A stretch of DNA of 64,000 bases from Alisma plantago-aquatica (taxonomy: Eukaryota; Streptophyta; Magnoliopsida; Alismatales; Alismataceae): NCBI GenBank assembly GCA_963693085.1, contig OY856409.1:657306591-657370590 (forward strand), read 5' to 3'. The translations under genes and the position numbers were made by a program. Of the stretch, positions 1 to 9,887 are shown in pieces; position 1 is the stretch's first letter, and each line of letters begins with the position of its first letter. The notes below the pieces were generated by a model, which made no database searches, was not told the origin of the DNA, and saw only the letters and a program-made list of their open reading frames with translations.

Positions 1-1140
1 TTCAAGATAAACATCGATGTCATTTCTAGGTTGTTTAGGGCCCGATATCAACAACGACAACATTACGTACTTATTTTTCATACACAGCCAGGGAGGAAGA
101 TTGTATATAACAAGCATGACTGGCCAAGTGCTATGTTGGCTGCTCAATGTCCCGTACGGATTCATCCCGTCTGTACAAAGCCCAAGTCTTAGATTCCTGA
201 CTTCTTCACCAAATTCAGGGTACAATAGATCAATCTTCTTCCACTGTGGGGAATCAGACGCATGTCGTAGGATCCCATCATTATTTTTCTTAACATCTGC
301 ATGCCACCTCAAATTCTTCGCATCAATTGGATTGGCAACCAAGCATTGAAACCGTGATATTATAGGTAGATACCACATCACCTTGGCAGGAGAACCAGTT
401 TTGGACTCCCCCGAAGTCGTCAATTTATACCGTGACGCACCACATTTTGGACAATCTTTCAAATCCGCATAGTCCTTTTGAAATAATACACAATCATTAG
501 GGCATGCATGTATCTTCTTGGCATCCATTCCCATTGGGCAAAACAATTTCTTTACCTGGTATGTTGAGATTGGAAGCTCATTTCCTTCAGGAAGCATTTC
601 TTTCAACAAAGACAGCAATGACGTGAAGCTTTTGTCGCTCCATCTATTGTTAGCTTTCAACTTATACAATCTCAACACAGCGTCAAGCTTCGTAAACATA
701 GTACAACCTGTGTATAACGGAATCTCAGCATCATGCACAATGTTTCTAAAAATGGGAGGTGGATCAGTGTGCTCTACCCCACAACTATCCAGCATCGCAT
801 CACCGATGTCTACTGGAACTGGTTCATTCACATCTACGTCATCGTAGGCAATTTCTTCTTCCACACAAGCACTGCTATCGACATCCACTGGTTTCGGGTT
901 TGAAATCTCTCCATGCCAGTGCCATTCTGTATAGCCTTGTATAATCCCGTTGCACATGACTTGAGTTTTGATTTCGTCACCAGTGTTGACTTTCAAGTTG
1001 TTACCGCAATGCCTACATGGACAGTAGAACCTATCTCCAGGTTGTTTCCTATGTTCCTCGGCAAATCTAATGAACTGGTCAAGACCAGAAATAAACTCTG
1101 GGGTGCATCGATTGCGAATTGACATCCATGATCTATCCAT
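1..1140 (-). CDS. tnp2: CACTA transposase tnp2, N-terminal 380 codons, partial at window edge
   Basis: Reading from ATG at 1140-1138, the minus strand stays open for exactly 380 codons to base 1 and must continue off-window. Residues about 1-75 match the plant transposase-associated domain: the start MDRSWMSIRN, then GDRFYCPCRHCGNN with paired cysteines and a histidine, then GYTEWHWHGE. A second cysteine cluster (CPNDC...CPKCGASRY) lies near residues 225-245. The Transposase_21 (Tnp2) domain begins with WYLPIISRFQ and includes the TDGMNPYG acidic motif near residue 323. The product would act in the nucleus, binding and cutting element ends. Codon 279 is TGG here but TAG in copy 2, so this copy keeps the ancestral state there. 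A long hairpin sits 110-300 bp upstream of the start. Whether the full gene is intact cannot be seen. Confidence 0.92.
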   Translation of the reverse strand, partial: MDRSWMSIRNRCTPEFISGLDQFIRFAEEHRKQPGDRFYCPCRHCGNNLKVNTGDEIKTQVMCNGIIQGYTEWHWHGEISNPKPVDVDSSACVEEEIAYDDVDVNEPVPVDIGDAMLDSCGVEHTDPPPIFRNIVHDAEIPLYTGCTMFTKLDAVLRLYKLKANNRWSDKSFTSLLSLLKEMLPEGNELPISTYQVKKLFCPMGMDAKKIHACPNDCVLFQKDYADLKDCPKCGASRYKLTTSGESKTGSPAKVMWYLPIISRFQCLVANPIDAKNLRWHADVKKNNDGILRHASDSPQWKKIDLLYPEFGEEVRNLRLGLCTDGMNPYGTLSSQHSTWPVMLVIYNLPPWLCMKNKYVMLSLLISGPKQPRNDIDVYLE

Positions 1141-1249
1141 TCTATGATCAAAGAGAAAACAAGTATATATTAGGACAAAATTAGGGTCTAGGGTTAACAA
1201 ATACATGTGATGTCATTATTATATATAATAAATGTGTACCACCTATCCA

Positions 1250-1442
1250 TTCTTGAACACCTAATCTCACTAGTAAGTGTATAATGTGTATTGGGTTTTC
1301 AAGAAAATTTCGGCAACATTTTCCCGCTGTTCTCCAAGTACATATGTACTTAGAGAACAAATGGGGAAATGTTGCCGAAATTTTCTTGAAAACCCAATAC
1401 ACATTATACACTTACATCCTAAGCGAGATTAGGTGTTCAAGA
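1250..1442. repeat. Long inverted repeat (hairpin) upstream of tnp2, copy 1
   Basis: Two arms of about 93-100 bp meet at a CATATG centre (about 1342/1343) with essentially no loop. The outer ends read TTCTTGAACACCTAATC and its complement. The arms pair with only a handful of mismatches and one 6-7-nt gap. The element lies between the tnp2 start and the transposon terminus, so on the minus strand it would fall in the 5' leader or a 5' intron. It recurs at 48708-48901, and its right half recurs alone from 2572. A second, short hairpin (1463-1497; GATTTACTC / GAGTAAATC) follows it and is also present at 2699-2733 and 48921-48955. Confidence 0.93.
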
Positions 1443-1945
1443 ACAGTCCCAAACCGGGGACTATCCAAGATTTACTCCTAATGAGTAAATCTTGGATGAG
1501 TTTCTAGGCCAACAAATAATGTGTTGTCATTCTTATACCTAAAATCCTAGTTCTTCAAGTTAGGGTGATTATTGATGTCTTTAAAAGCATGATTGGCAAT
1601 TTAGGGAAAAGTTCATCATTTACATTCCAAGCATGTCACATGTGTGCATTACAGTTCATCATTAAGCAAGATATAAGTAAGTATGACGTCATATTAAAAT
1701 AGACTATACAATATGAGAAAATAGTAGTGTAATCATGCAAATGGGAACATTCATGGGAACACACTTCAGTTATAAGCATTCATGTAGCAACTTTCAGTTC
1801 CATTCATTAATCTCTTTTTACATCCACACACAGGGGTGTACCCCTAAACAGTAACTAAACATGCGCATAATTAAAAAAACTATTAATACAGACAAGTCTA
1901 GATAGATAGACAACTAAATACTACACCAACATGGTCTCGCATGCA

Positions 1946-2416
1946 TCAGTAACTTCTTTTTGATGATGAAGATGTGTCACGAAGCTCCTCACTGTATTTA
2001 GACGAATCTGAACTGACAGGGGCCTCAGATTCCTCATAGATGATATCCGACGCCATGCGCTCATACCGCAGAAGATGATCGGGGGTCTCGCAGTTGCTGT
2101 TGGTTATCCAAACTTTGATGGAATTATGGCCAACCGGATGGAGAAAAAGCTTGTTCCAACGGACCACATGCAGCTCTCCAATCCAATCACGCCAACCAGA
2201 TTTTGATACAAGATTTCCCGCCAAATCATACTCAACCTCGATAACATGTGAATAATTGTCAAAAGTTAGGGTCACTTTACCAGGCATGTAGTGTCTTCCT
2301 TTTAGAAAAAGCCAATGTTTGGGTATGACCAATTGGTTTAAGGAACGATCATCTAGGATGATGTCCAATTGTTCTTCAATAGGGAACGTTAACATTGACA
2401 TAGAGGCCCAGTTCAT
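1946..2416 (-). CDS. Cargo ORF of CACTA 1, 156 aa, possibly B3-like
   Basis: A 156-codon ORF starts MNWASMSMLTF and ends in a serine-rich acidic tail. It lies inside the extra segment that copy 1 has and copy 2 lacks, on the same strand as tnp2. The middle (about residues 30-115) alternates hydrophobic and charged residues. It contains LVIPKHWLF, GKVTLTFDNY, VEYDLAGNLV, SKSGWRDWI and NSIKVWI, an order reminiscent of plant B3 DNA-binding domains (Ile-Pro start, a TL.D strand, then GW..F/W, then a final strand). This is a by-eye resemblance and could be wrong. No obvious promoter or intron is visible. It may be a captured host gene fragment or an element-specific accessory protein. An ORF of this length in AT-rich DNA is suggestive but not proof of coding. 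Confidence 0.5.
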   Translation of the reverse strand: MNWASMSMLTFPIEEQLDIILDDRSLNQLVIPKHWLFLKGRHYMPGKVTLTFDNYSHVIEVEYDLAGNLVSKSGWRDWIGELHVVRWNKLFLHPVGHNSIKVWITNSNCETPDHLLRYERMASDIIYEESEAPVSSDSSKYSEELRDTSSSSKRSY

Positions 2417-2571
2417 AGTGACTGTTATGGGTGGACAGAGACTACATAATATTAGTGTAAGTACATATAACGATGTTATATATTTTCAGAAAAAGTTGTA
2501 TAACATAAGTTAACCTTTTATTGCTTGTCATAACCAACTTTATTGTGGTAGACATGATAGCTTGAAAAGAA

Positions 2572-2940
2572 GTCTACATATGTACTTAGAGAACAAACGA
2601 GGAAATGCTACTGAAATTTTCTCGAAAACCCAATACACATTATACACTTACATCCTAAGTGAGATTAGGTGTTCAAGAACAGTCCCAAACCGGGGACTAT
2701 CCAAGATTTACTCCTAATGAGTAAATCTTGGACGGGTTTCTAGGTGCTTAATAAAATAGAACCATTATATGGAACTAATCCTACATTATACACATACTTT
2801 TCATGAGTAAGATAATGTGCACTTCATGGAATTATTAAGATCTGAATATATATATAAGTTGTTTCCATTTAGGGAAAAGTTCATCATTTACATTCCAAGC
2901 ATGTCACATGTGTGCATTACAGTTCATCATTAAGTAAAAG
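2572..2940. repeat. Partial duplication of the hairpin-containing leader
   Basis: From about 2572 the sequence repeats the right hairpin arm and following DNA of 1337-1673. It starts at the hairpin centre (CATATGTACTTAGAGAAC), continues through the short GATTTACTC/GAGTAAATC hairpin, diverges for about 125 bp, and rejoins at the GTTCATCATTTACATTCC stretch. The cargo ORF lies between the two copies. CACTA copy 2 has a single copy of this region, so the duplication is specific to copy 1. Confidence 0.85.
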
Positions 2941-3484
2941 AAGGGTGATTAGGATTCTCACCAAGAATATAGCTAAACTATTAAACAATGATTATAGCTA
3001 AACTATTAAACAATATACTTGCCACACATAAAACACCCTATACAACTATAAAACAAAAAAGTATTAAGTATATATGCATGATACAATAACTATTTTGCAT
3101 CACATTACAACATACTTATCATTGATACCTTACTAACTTATTGCTACATTTACATATCATCACTTGATCAAAAATTACAGCAGTACATTTAACCAAAGTA
3201 TGCATTCTAAAATCTATGTCATGATTAGTTACACGTAATTTACTTGGATATACATCAGTACGCGATTACTATGTCTTACATACAAAGTATGCATATTAAA
3301 TTAACTAAGGCTTATCATAGAACATGTATTGTATAGACAATAGAGGATTCAGCTCAGTAGAAGCACAAAATCAGTACCTAAACCCTAAAATCACACCTTT
3401 TTAGCATTTATTCTAACAGGTTTATGTACATCAATATGTGTATGAGCCCTAATTAAAACTGATTCTCATAGGAAGTAAATAAAT

Positions 3485-3870
3485 TAAAAAACAAAAAAAA
3501 CGCCCAGCAGCAAGGCGGGCACCTTGAGGGAAGAGGAGCAGAGGAAGAAGAAGAAGGCATGGCGGGCACCTTGAGGGAAGAGGAGTAGTGGCCGGAGCAA
3601 GTCCTAGAAGCTGCCGGCGGCGAGGAGAGGAGCAGCGGAGAGGGCGGCGAGGCTAGGAGACCTAGCTGCTACCGGCGACGGCGGAGAGGGCGGCCGGCGG
3701 GCGGGCAGGCGACGACTGCTTCTCGTGGAGACGGCGACGAGTGGCGAGCATGGAGGAAGGAGCGGCGACGACGGAGCACGGCGGTGGAGCACGAACGGCA
3801 GGGAGCGGCGGCAGGGAGCAAGAAATCGCCGGAGCTAAGGAAATCGGGAATGAAAAAGGGAAAGGGGAAG
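3485..3870 (-). other. GC- and CpG-rich block at the 5' side of CACTA 1
   Basis: A sharp rise in GC content, rich in GGCGGC and GAGGAG runs, stands out from AT-rich surroundings. The equivalent block occurs at 49731-50080 in copy 2 at the same place, between the subterminal repeats and the tnp2 gene. It probably represents the promoter-proximal or first non-coding exon region of the element's minus-strand transcript. Alanine/proline/serine-rich ORFs here are compositional artefacts. Confidence 0.55.
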
Positions 3871-3889
3871 AATCGGTCAGGCTGGTGAG

Positions 3890-4214
3890 CTATTAAGTTG
3901 ACAATAAGTGTCGGTTATTAAAAACTGACAACTAAACACCCTTTAGTCGTCGGTTATTTAGCTATGAACCGACGCCTTTTGTAAAATTTTGGAGCCAATT
4001 TTTTCGCTGGAATTTTGGTTTTGGCGGTTGAGTTTAGGTGTCAGTTGTTTATTAATTAACCGACACTTAATAAAAGCGGTACCCGTGTCTGGCCGACCTT
4101 CGTAGATTGGATGTCAGTTTATGTTATCAACTGACACTGTAGCATTTAGGTGTTGGTTTTTGTATACAACCGACACCTAAAAAAGTGACTTTATAAGCCA
4201 TTTCTGTAGTAGTG
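3890..4214 (-). repeat. CACTA 1 terminal inverted repeat and subterminal repeats
   Basis: The last 29 bp (4186-4214) form the terminus. The preceding 300 bp carry at least eight copies, in both orientations, of a motif like GTGTCGGTT / AACCGACAC, often as pairs separated by 6-10 AT-rich bases. Such clustered subterminal motifs are the binding sites for element-encoded proteins in known CACTA elements. The matching arrays of copy 2 lie at 40680-41320 and 50095-50636. Confidence 0.88.
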
Positions 4215-4523
4215 GTACTATATGGATCTAGAAGTTCATATGGATGAATTGAAAGATGTTCCAACCATTAATGATGTAGTGGAGATAGTGTGACAAACAA
4301 TGAAGCTATTGATTAGGCAAGGAATATCAGATAGCATATTATGACAATTCCATCTCATATGAGATGTCATATAGAGAAGACAAGTAAAACATGACATATA
4401 CTGACTAAACCAATATGTTGCTAACCCCTAGATTAGCACGTGTGCGGAAAAAACATGATGGACATGTTTAGATCACTAAGAATAAGATTCATGGGTGATT
4501 GGATCTAAGTACAAGTGGGAGTT
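4215..4523 (+). pseudogene. Ty1/copia pol C-terminal remnant
   Basis: Degenerate translation of the plus strand in mixed frames retains copia RNase H tail features: an ELKDVPTINDVVEI stretch, a QFHLI-DVI-RRQVKH stretch (family pattern KHI..R.HLIRD...), a decayed NVADPLTK-like motif (YVANP), and a WVIG...YKWEFVG ending typical just before the 3' LTR. Multiple stops and frameshifts show it is dead. CACTA 1 directly adjoins it on the left. Confidence 0.6.
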
Positions 4524-6519
4524 TGTTGGTATGTATGCCTACAGAGCCAATCATATGGTGATTGTGATGGCATAAATGATTTGATTAATTAAAAAGGTGT
4601 GCTTCCCATTCCTTATGTTTCAGTCATTTATGAGATAATAAGGAAACGTAATGAATGTCTAAAGAATAAAATTACTCAATGATGTATGTCTTCAAGTACA
4701 TGAGTTGCACAATGAGAAATGTTAATAGTATGAACATTCTTGTTATGTTTTGAGTCGGATGTTACTGTGGAAGGTTGATAGACAACAATAACACTTAAGA
4801 ATAGAGTGTGTGTCAATTGATGATAAAATCTCACCAGTCATGATATGTGATATCAAACTAAGCACATAGATACTTTTCGGGGAACAATGTATCAGATAGA
4901 CCCACCTTGAGAGTGACACATGGAAACCATAATTGGTGGTCATAGTCATATTTCATAGTGAAGGTGATGATTATGATTCTTAGACCTGAAATCACTACAC
5001 TCATCACATGTCGTTCGATGTGCTTTGACATCATCCATCGTGACCTTGAATAAGGGTTTCTATAAAGGTGATGATTGGGTTCCCTATGACACATGGGGAT
5101 GACTACAAATGATGTGGATGGGATTTGTCCCTTCTAATGGAGTTTGATATCCATTCCACTTGATAAGTGAGACTGAGAAAAGCATGCACATATACATGTG
5201 AATTAATATATGATATTGAGGTCACATATATCTCAAATAGTATGATCTACTTCAAGGAACATGGGTTGAAAATTGAGAGGATGATGATTCCATGCCTCGA
5301 GTTCATTCCGGATATCAGAGACAAAGGAATTAAACAATCACTATAACACCAAACTTGTAGGTTGAAGTTATTCTCTAGCTTTCCATTTACCAGGATAGCA
5401 ATGATGTGTGATTGGGCACCACTATTTTCTTGTGATGTCATAAACTAGTTATGGATATTCATTGCCAATGTAACATGGGAACTAAAGGGTCACACACATA
5501 GGATACACCTAGATGAGGAGTTTAATCATGAATCATAATTGAATTGATTACTAAAGTGTTTATGTATTCAATTTAATAAACAAATCAACTGATTGGACTC
5601 CCAACTGACCAGTTCTTGAGCTGACCAATTGGAGTGTCAGGTTGATTGGATATTGCATTGGATGAATTTTGGATGAGCCGGGATTCAAATGACTGGTTCA
5701 CTCAGTGAACGGATCGGTTTGTGTTTGCAACATGATTGTTTCACAAAGCCAAATGCCCAGTTCATGGTGCAATTCAACTACATCAAGGGTTAATGATGTC
5801 GTCATGTCATACATTAATTGGATTAGAATTATCAATTCATATGTGATTGGGAAACATGATGAAATGACTGGTTCACAGGGTGAACCGATCGGTTCGCCTA
5901 GCAAGCTGACTGTTTTGTCATTCGCATGTTGTGAAATTTCATAAAATTCTGGTCCTTCTGCTCCCACTCAGACTTGGAACCTTGACCCTAACCCTCCTAT
6001 AAATAGAGGGGTATTGGGGGTTTCTTAGACACAACTCAATTGTCTCTCATAATTGTTGTCCTCTCTAGTTGTAGTAACCAATAGAGAGCCTGAGCAAGTC
6101 CTACCCAATAAAGGAAGGGGTATCAAGGGTGAACGGTTGTGGGAGAGCAAGTTGGGGACTAGTACACCAATATGAGGGACCACTCCTTCCTGTCTATTTT
6201 AGTAGAATGACCGGAGTTCTAGGTGGTCCGTGTGGACTAATATAGAGGTGAGGAGGTTGTTGTCTTCTGCTACGAGGACATCGTCAGCCTGTTATTCGTG
6301 GTGGAGACTGGGAGCTGCTATAGATGTGTTTTGAGTGCAACTGGAAGATAGTTTCACAATTGTAATGATGAATAGTCGTTGGACCTACTCCAGGACTAGG
6401 TATGACCTTGTTAAACCATCCCTCCCATTACATAGTTGTTGGCGCGATCTTGTTGTTATGGGAAATATGGACAAATTTTTTTATTTCCGCTGCCTACTCT
6501 GTGCCCATATTTCCCTACA
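4524..6519 (+). repeat. Ty1/copia 3' LTR (Angela/BARE-like layout)
   Basis: The LTR starts TGTTGGTATGTATGCC right after a purine-rich ACAAGTGGGAG tract following the pol remnant, and ends TTTCCCTACA at 6519. It contains a TATA box (CTATAAATAG, 5998) and, about 100 bp later, a CCCAATAAAG polyadenylation-like signal. U3 holds self-complementary GACTGGTTCAC/GTGAACCGATCGGTT blocks (5690-5900). Its length of about 2.0 kb fits large copia LTRs. Its 5' partner is off-window, so boundaries rest on the TG...CA ends and flanking purine tract only. Confidence 0.65.
5998..6006 (+). promoter_or_regulatory. TATA box in copia LTR
   Basis: TATAAATAG sits within CCTATAAATAGAGGGG in the 3' half of the LTR, the usual U3/R position. 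A transcription start would be expected about 30 bp downstream. Confidence 0.55.
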
Positions 6520-7945
6520 AAGGGCTCAATATTATCCTAGATGAGTTTAAGATGTCTCATATATGAGGGTTAGTTGATGAGAGTTATAGGATTTCAATAA
6601 ATATTCTTAAGAATTCACCTCTCTCATCCTCTAAGTCTAATTGATGCCTAGTTGATCCCCTGTGACATGTGAATTTGTAGTTCCTAGTTAATGAGGTGAT
6701 GGGTAATTTGTAGTTAACCTTGTCTTATGAAGTCACTAAGGTAGTGAAATCACAAGTGATGGGAAACCCCTAACCCCTCCCTATATTGTTAGGATGATTA
6801 TATGAATCCACTATGTCGAGATGTGGTAATGTAAGTTATGAACAGGGTGAAGTGGCCACTCATGGATGTTGAGCCTTAGTAAGACTAGGAAGAAGTTGAA
6901 AATGTGTAGTAAGAAACATTTCTTTCCTCCTATGCCTATAAGATAGAGATGCTTCTGTATATCCTTTAAGATGCTTGAAGGATTGGACTCTTTTATTGGA
7001 ATGAGCGAGTAAAGAATAATAGTATATGCAACATGCAGTGGAAAGTGGCTGACTTGATTCTTGGATCAATTTTGGCGCCATTTTGGGATTTTTTATTGTA
7101 AAATTTTCTTGTATCTTATTTTCATTATTAAAATATATGTACAAAAGAGAACTTTAATTATTTATCGATTGTTTTTTGAAAAAAGTTTCCATGATAAGAA
7201 GTTGAGACCCACATAAAAAATAGTGACGAATACTTTGACCAGTAGGCCCAACCTCAAGACCTTATGCCTGAGTGTGAAGCAGAGAGTAAGAGGAAGTTTT
7301 TAATGTCTAATCTAGTTAATCTCCACAGGTAGACTCTCTATACAATTAGGTTATATTTTAATACTTTTTAAGGATGGAGTCTTTTCTGTTTATTTTACTA
7401 GGAGTGTAGATTAACTTGGGGACTATCTAAACTTAGTAGAGGTTTTAAAAATACTTAGATAATTTCTAATATTAATGTCAAATGATTATATCTACCACCT
7501 AACTAGGGTAAATGGGTGGACCATGCTAATTTGACCACAATGAATGTTAGTTGGACAATAAAAATAAGTTTTAAAATAAGTGAGGTGAATTATTAAGGTA
7601 TATAAGAGAAAATGAAAGGATGACCAATTTCTAAAAGTTTGATCTAGATGTCCTTGTAACCCCAACTTCCTTAAAATAAATGCCAATTCAGAAAAACAAA
7701 CTTGGGACATCTTTCCTTTGACTTCAATGGTATATATAACCCCATCTTGGGCCTATGATCGAATCTAAATAGTCGTTTACAAAGTTTATTTATGCAATTT
7801 TGGTTACTCATGCATGTGTAGTGGAAATAAGAGACTTTGTAGAACCCTAATAAACTAAAATCTAAAAAATTTGTTTATTGAGGTGTGACTAATTACATAG
7901 AAAGTTGTTCGTATATTTTGAGGATGAAATCCTCTTAAAGGGAAG
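6520..7945. other. No gene seen; decayed repeat DNA
   Basis: AT-rich sequence with only short, unconvincing ORFs. The last 35 bp (TTGAGGATGAAATCCTC then a purine tract) resemble the end of a gypsy pol gene and its polypurine tract, suggesting that the right part is a ruined gypsy interior. Nothing else is recognisable. Confidence 0.5.
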
Positions 7946-9340
7946 TGTTGTAACATACCAAAACCTAATAATAATTTTCAAATATTTTCATTTTATATAT
8001 TTTCTCTAGAATTAGTTTTAATCACTATTTGGGCTGAACTAATTGCCAATACATGTCTTAAGATTAAGCTAATTCTCATACAATGAACATTATATGCCTT
8101 GGTACACATGGTGATTTATTTCATTAATAAGAGAAGGATAAATATGTGAAAATAATTTATTATTTGTTAGAATGTGCTTAAAGTATCTAAATATATACTA
8201 ATTGAATACTTCCATATTTTATATAACCATAGTTGCATTAATTGAAATAATATTAGATGCAACTTCGTCAAATGGATCAATTTTATTATTAAATATCCTT
8301 TACAATGAAAACAATTATATTTGCCTTAAAATATGTGATCTACTTAATTTTGGTTAACATGTTAACTTTTAGTTCAAATTTAGAGTTATAACTCTTTTAC
8401 CAGCATCACTTTACATCTAGAATAACTATTTTACCCCTATTATAATTAAGTATTTTATTTTATATAAAATCTCAATGTAATATTCTAAGTTATATAATGT
8501 CTAATATACACTCTTCGTAGTCAAATCTCTCTCATTTAAGGCCTTTTTATAAAAATGGCATTTAAACATCCGGTCTTTACTCCCCGTCCATTCTTCCTCT
8601 TCCTCTTCTCAGTCCCTCTTCTTTATTTCTCTCCTTCTTCTCTTCGTTTCCGCAGCCCACAACCCAAGCCCTTTTGGCCTTCCCTCTCCCTGCGAGCAGC
8701 AGCCATGGCGGAAAGGATGCTGCTGCTGTGATGTCGGATGAAGCTCAGTGGCGCCCAGATCTGCGGCGGCCCTACATTTCTTCACCTCGGGTACTGCCAC
8801 CACCACAGTCGCCCCCTTCTCCCCTGCCTCCCCCTTGTTCCCAAGTATTCAACTGCAGACCTGCAACATACTAACCCGAGTCACATGTTTCCCAAGTATT
8901 CAACTGCAGACCAGCAGCCAAGGCCGGCAGGCCGCAGGACACCTTCGCCTACTCCAGTTGCACCCCGGTGTGATTGCCGCCCTTCTTCTCCTTCCTCTGC
9001 TCTCTTGGACGCAGCCGCAGATGTTGTGCACCCGAGGCAACTCCTACTTCTCCTCTTCTTCCCCGAATTTCCTAGCCACGACCCTCCAGCGTTACGCAGG
9101 GTAAAGCAGCATCGAGCGATGCTAAGCGGCGCCGAGGAACACCTTGCATAGTAAGCGAGAATAAACAAGAATCACGCATAGAATTTGAAGATAACTTCAC
9201 ATCCAACTACTCTCGCACTAATAGATGGAATAGAAAGCAAACAACAATTTATTTAAAACAACCTAATTTATAGATAAAAGAAAGTAAATAATAAAATTAT
9301 TGTGCAGGCTGCCGCGGGAAGAATCAAAGTCTTTTCTTTT
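7946..9340 (+). repeat. Probable gypsy LTR (boundaries uncertain)
   Basis: It begins TGTTGTAACATACC directly after a purine tract (CTTAAAGGGAAG) and the FEDEIL-like relic. A TATA-like TTTTTATAAAAATGG lies at about 8545, followed by a pyrimidine-rich leader (8580-8660) and a GC-rich block (8650-9150). This order of AT-rich U3, TATA box, CT-rich R and GC-rich U5 is typical of gypsy LTRs. No partner LTR is in the window and the right end was not found. A 24-bp direct repeat (8838-8861 and 8889-8912, starting TTCCCAAGTATTCAACTG) lies in the GC-rich part. The ORFs here are probably not genes. Confidence 0.4.
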
Positions 9341-9345
9341 ACTTT

Positions 9346-9764
9346 TAGGCTACGTTTGGTGTAAACTATGATAAATTTACTTGTCATAGGTAAAGTAGCC
9401 AGTGATGTCATAACTTTGTGTATGACTATTGTTTGGAGCAATGACAAATAAATTTGTAGGCAAGATGTATGTCGTTTGTTACATGTGTATGTAGGTTATA
9501 TTTATTTTGACAGTCTATTATATCCTACATATAAATAATATTGTATATATTGAACATTCGGTTAAAGGGGTATTGTAAAAAATTGACATCCATGACAAAT
9601 AAGTCAATTTTCTACCGCAAGGATTTGGTGTGACTTTTCGGTCAACTTATACATATGACAACTTATTTCCCTTTTAGTCCACATAATAAACACCGGTTAA
9701 AATACCCAATTAGATTTGGTTGTCGTGCCACCATTAGAATGGCATAACAAACACAGATCGGCCT
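9346..9764. mobile_element. Possible small TIR element (MITE)
   Basis: The left end TAGGCTACGTTTGGTG loosely mirrors the right end (complement TAGGCCGATCTGTGTTTG). Pairing is imperfect over about 20 bp and no target duplication is visible, so this is only a candidate hAT- or Harbinger-type MITE. Confidence 0.25.
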
Positions 9765-9887
9765 AGAATCACCATATGGGTTGGTGCGAGGAAACATCTA
9801 GACACATTCCTGCTCATCTTTGAATCATGTTAAATATGATACTTGACATCTTTGACTCTGCCACGGAAGCCCAAGTGTAAGAGACAC

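Larger units (their letters stand above)
1..4214 (-). mobile_element. CACTA (En/Spm) transposon, copy 1, partial at window edge
   Basis: The right end is a canonical CACTA terminus. Read on the minus strand from 4214 it begins CACTACTACAGAAATGG, followed by subterminal repeats built on GTGTCGGTT and its complement. A tnp2-type transposase runs on the minus strand off the left edge of the window. The same terminus, subterminal repeats, GC-rich block, hairpin and tnp2 start recur in the same order in the complete copy at 40668-50665, so both belong to one family. This copy differs by about 1.3 kb of extra sequence (roughly 1673-2940) holding an ORF and a partial duplication. It abuts a decayed copia tail, presumably its insertion site. 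The other terminus and the target duplication lie outside the window. Confidence 0.93.

Noticed and set aside
3604..3792. Ala/Pro/Ser-rich minus-strand ORF
   Set aside because: Compositional ORF in the CACTA GC island, with no counterpart of the same frame in copy 2.
8609..9168. Cluster of 65-137-codon ORFs
   Set aside because: GC-rich LTR-like sequence, open in many frames at once. No domain and no consistent codon pattern.
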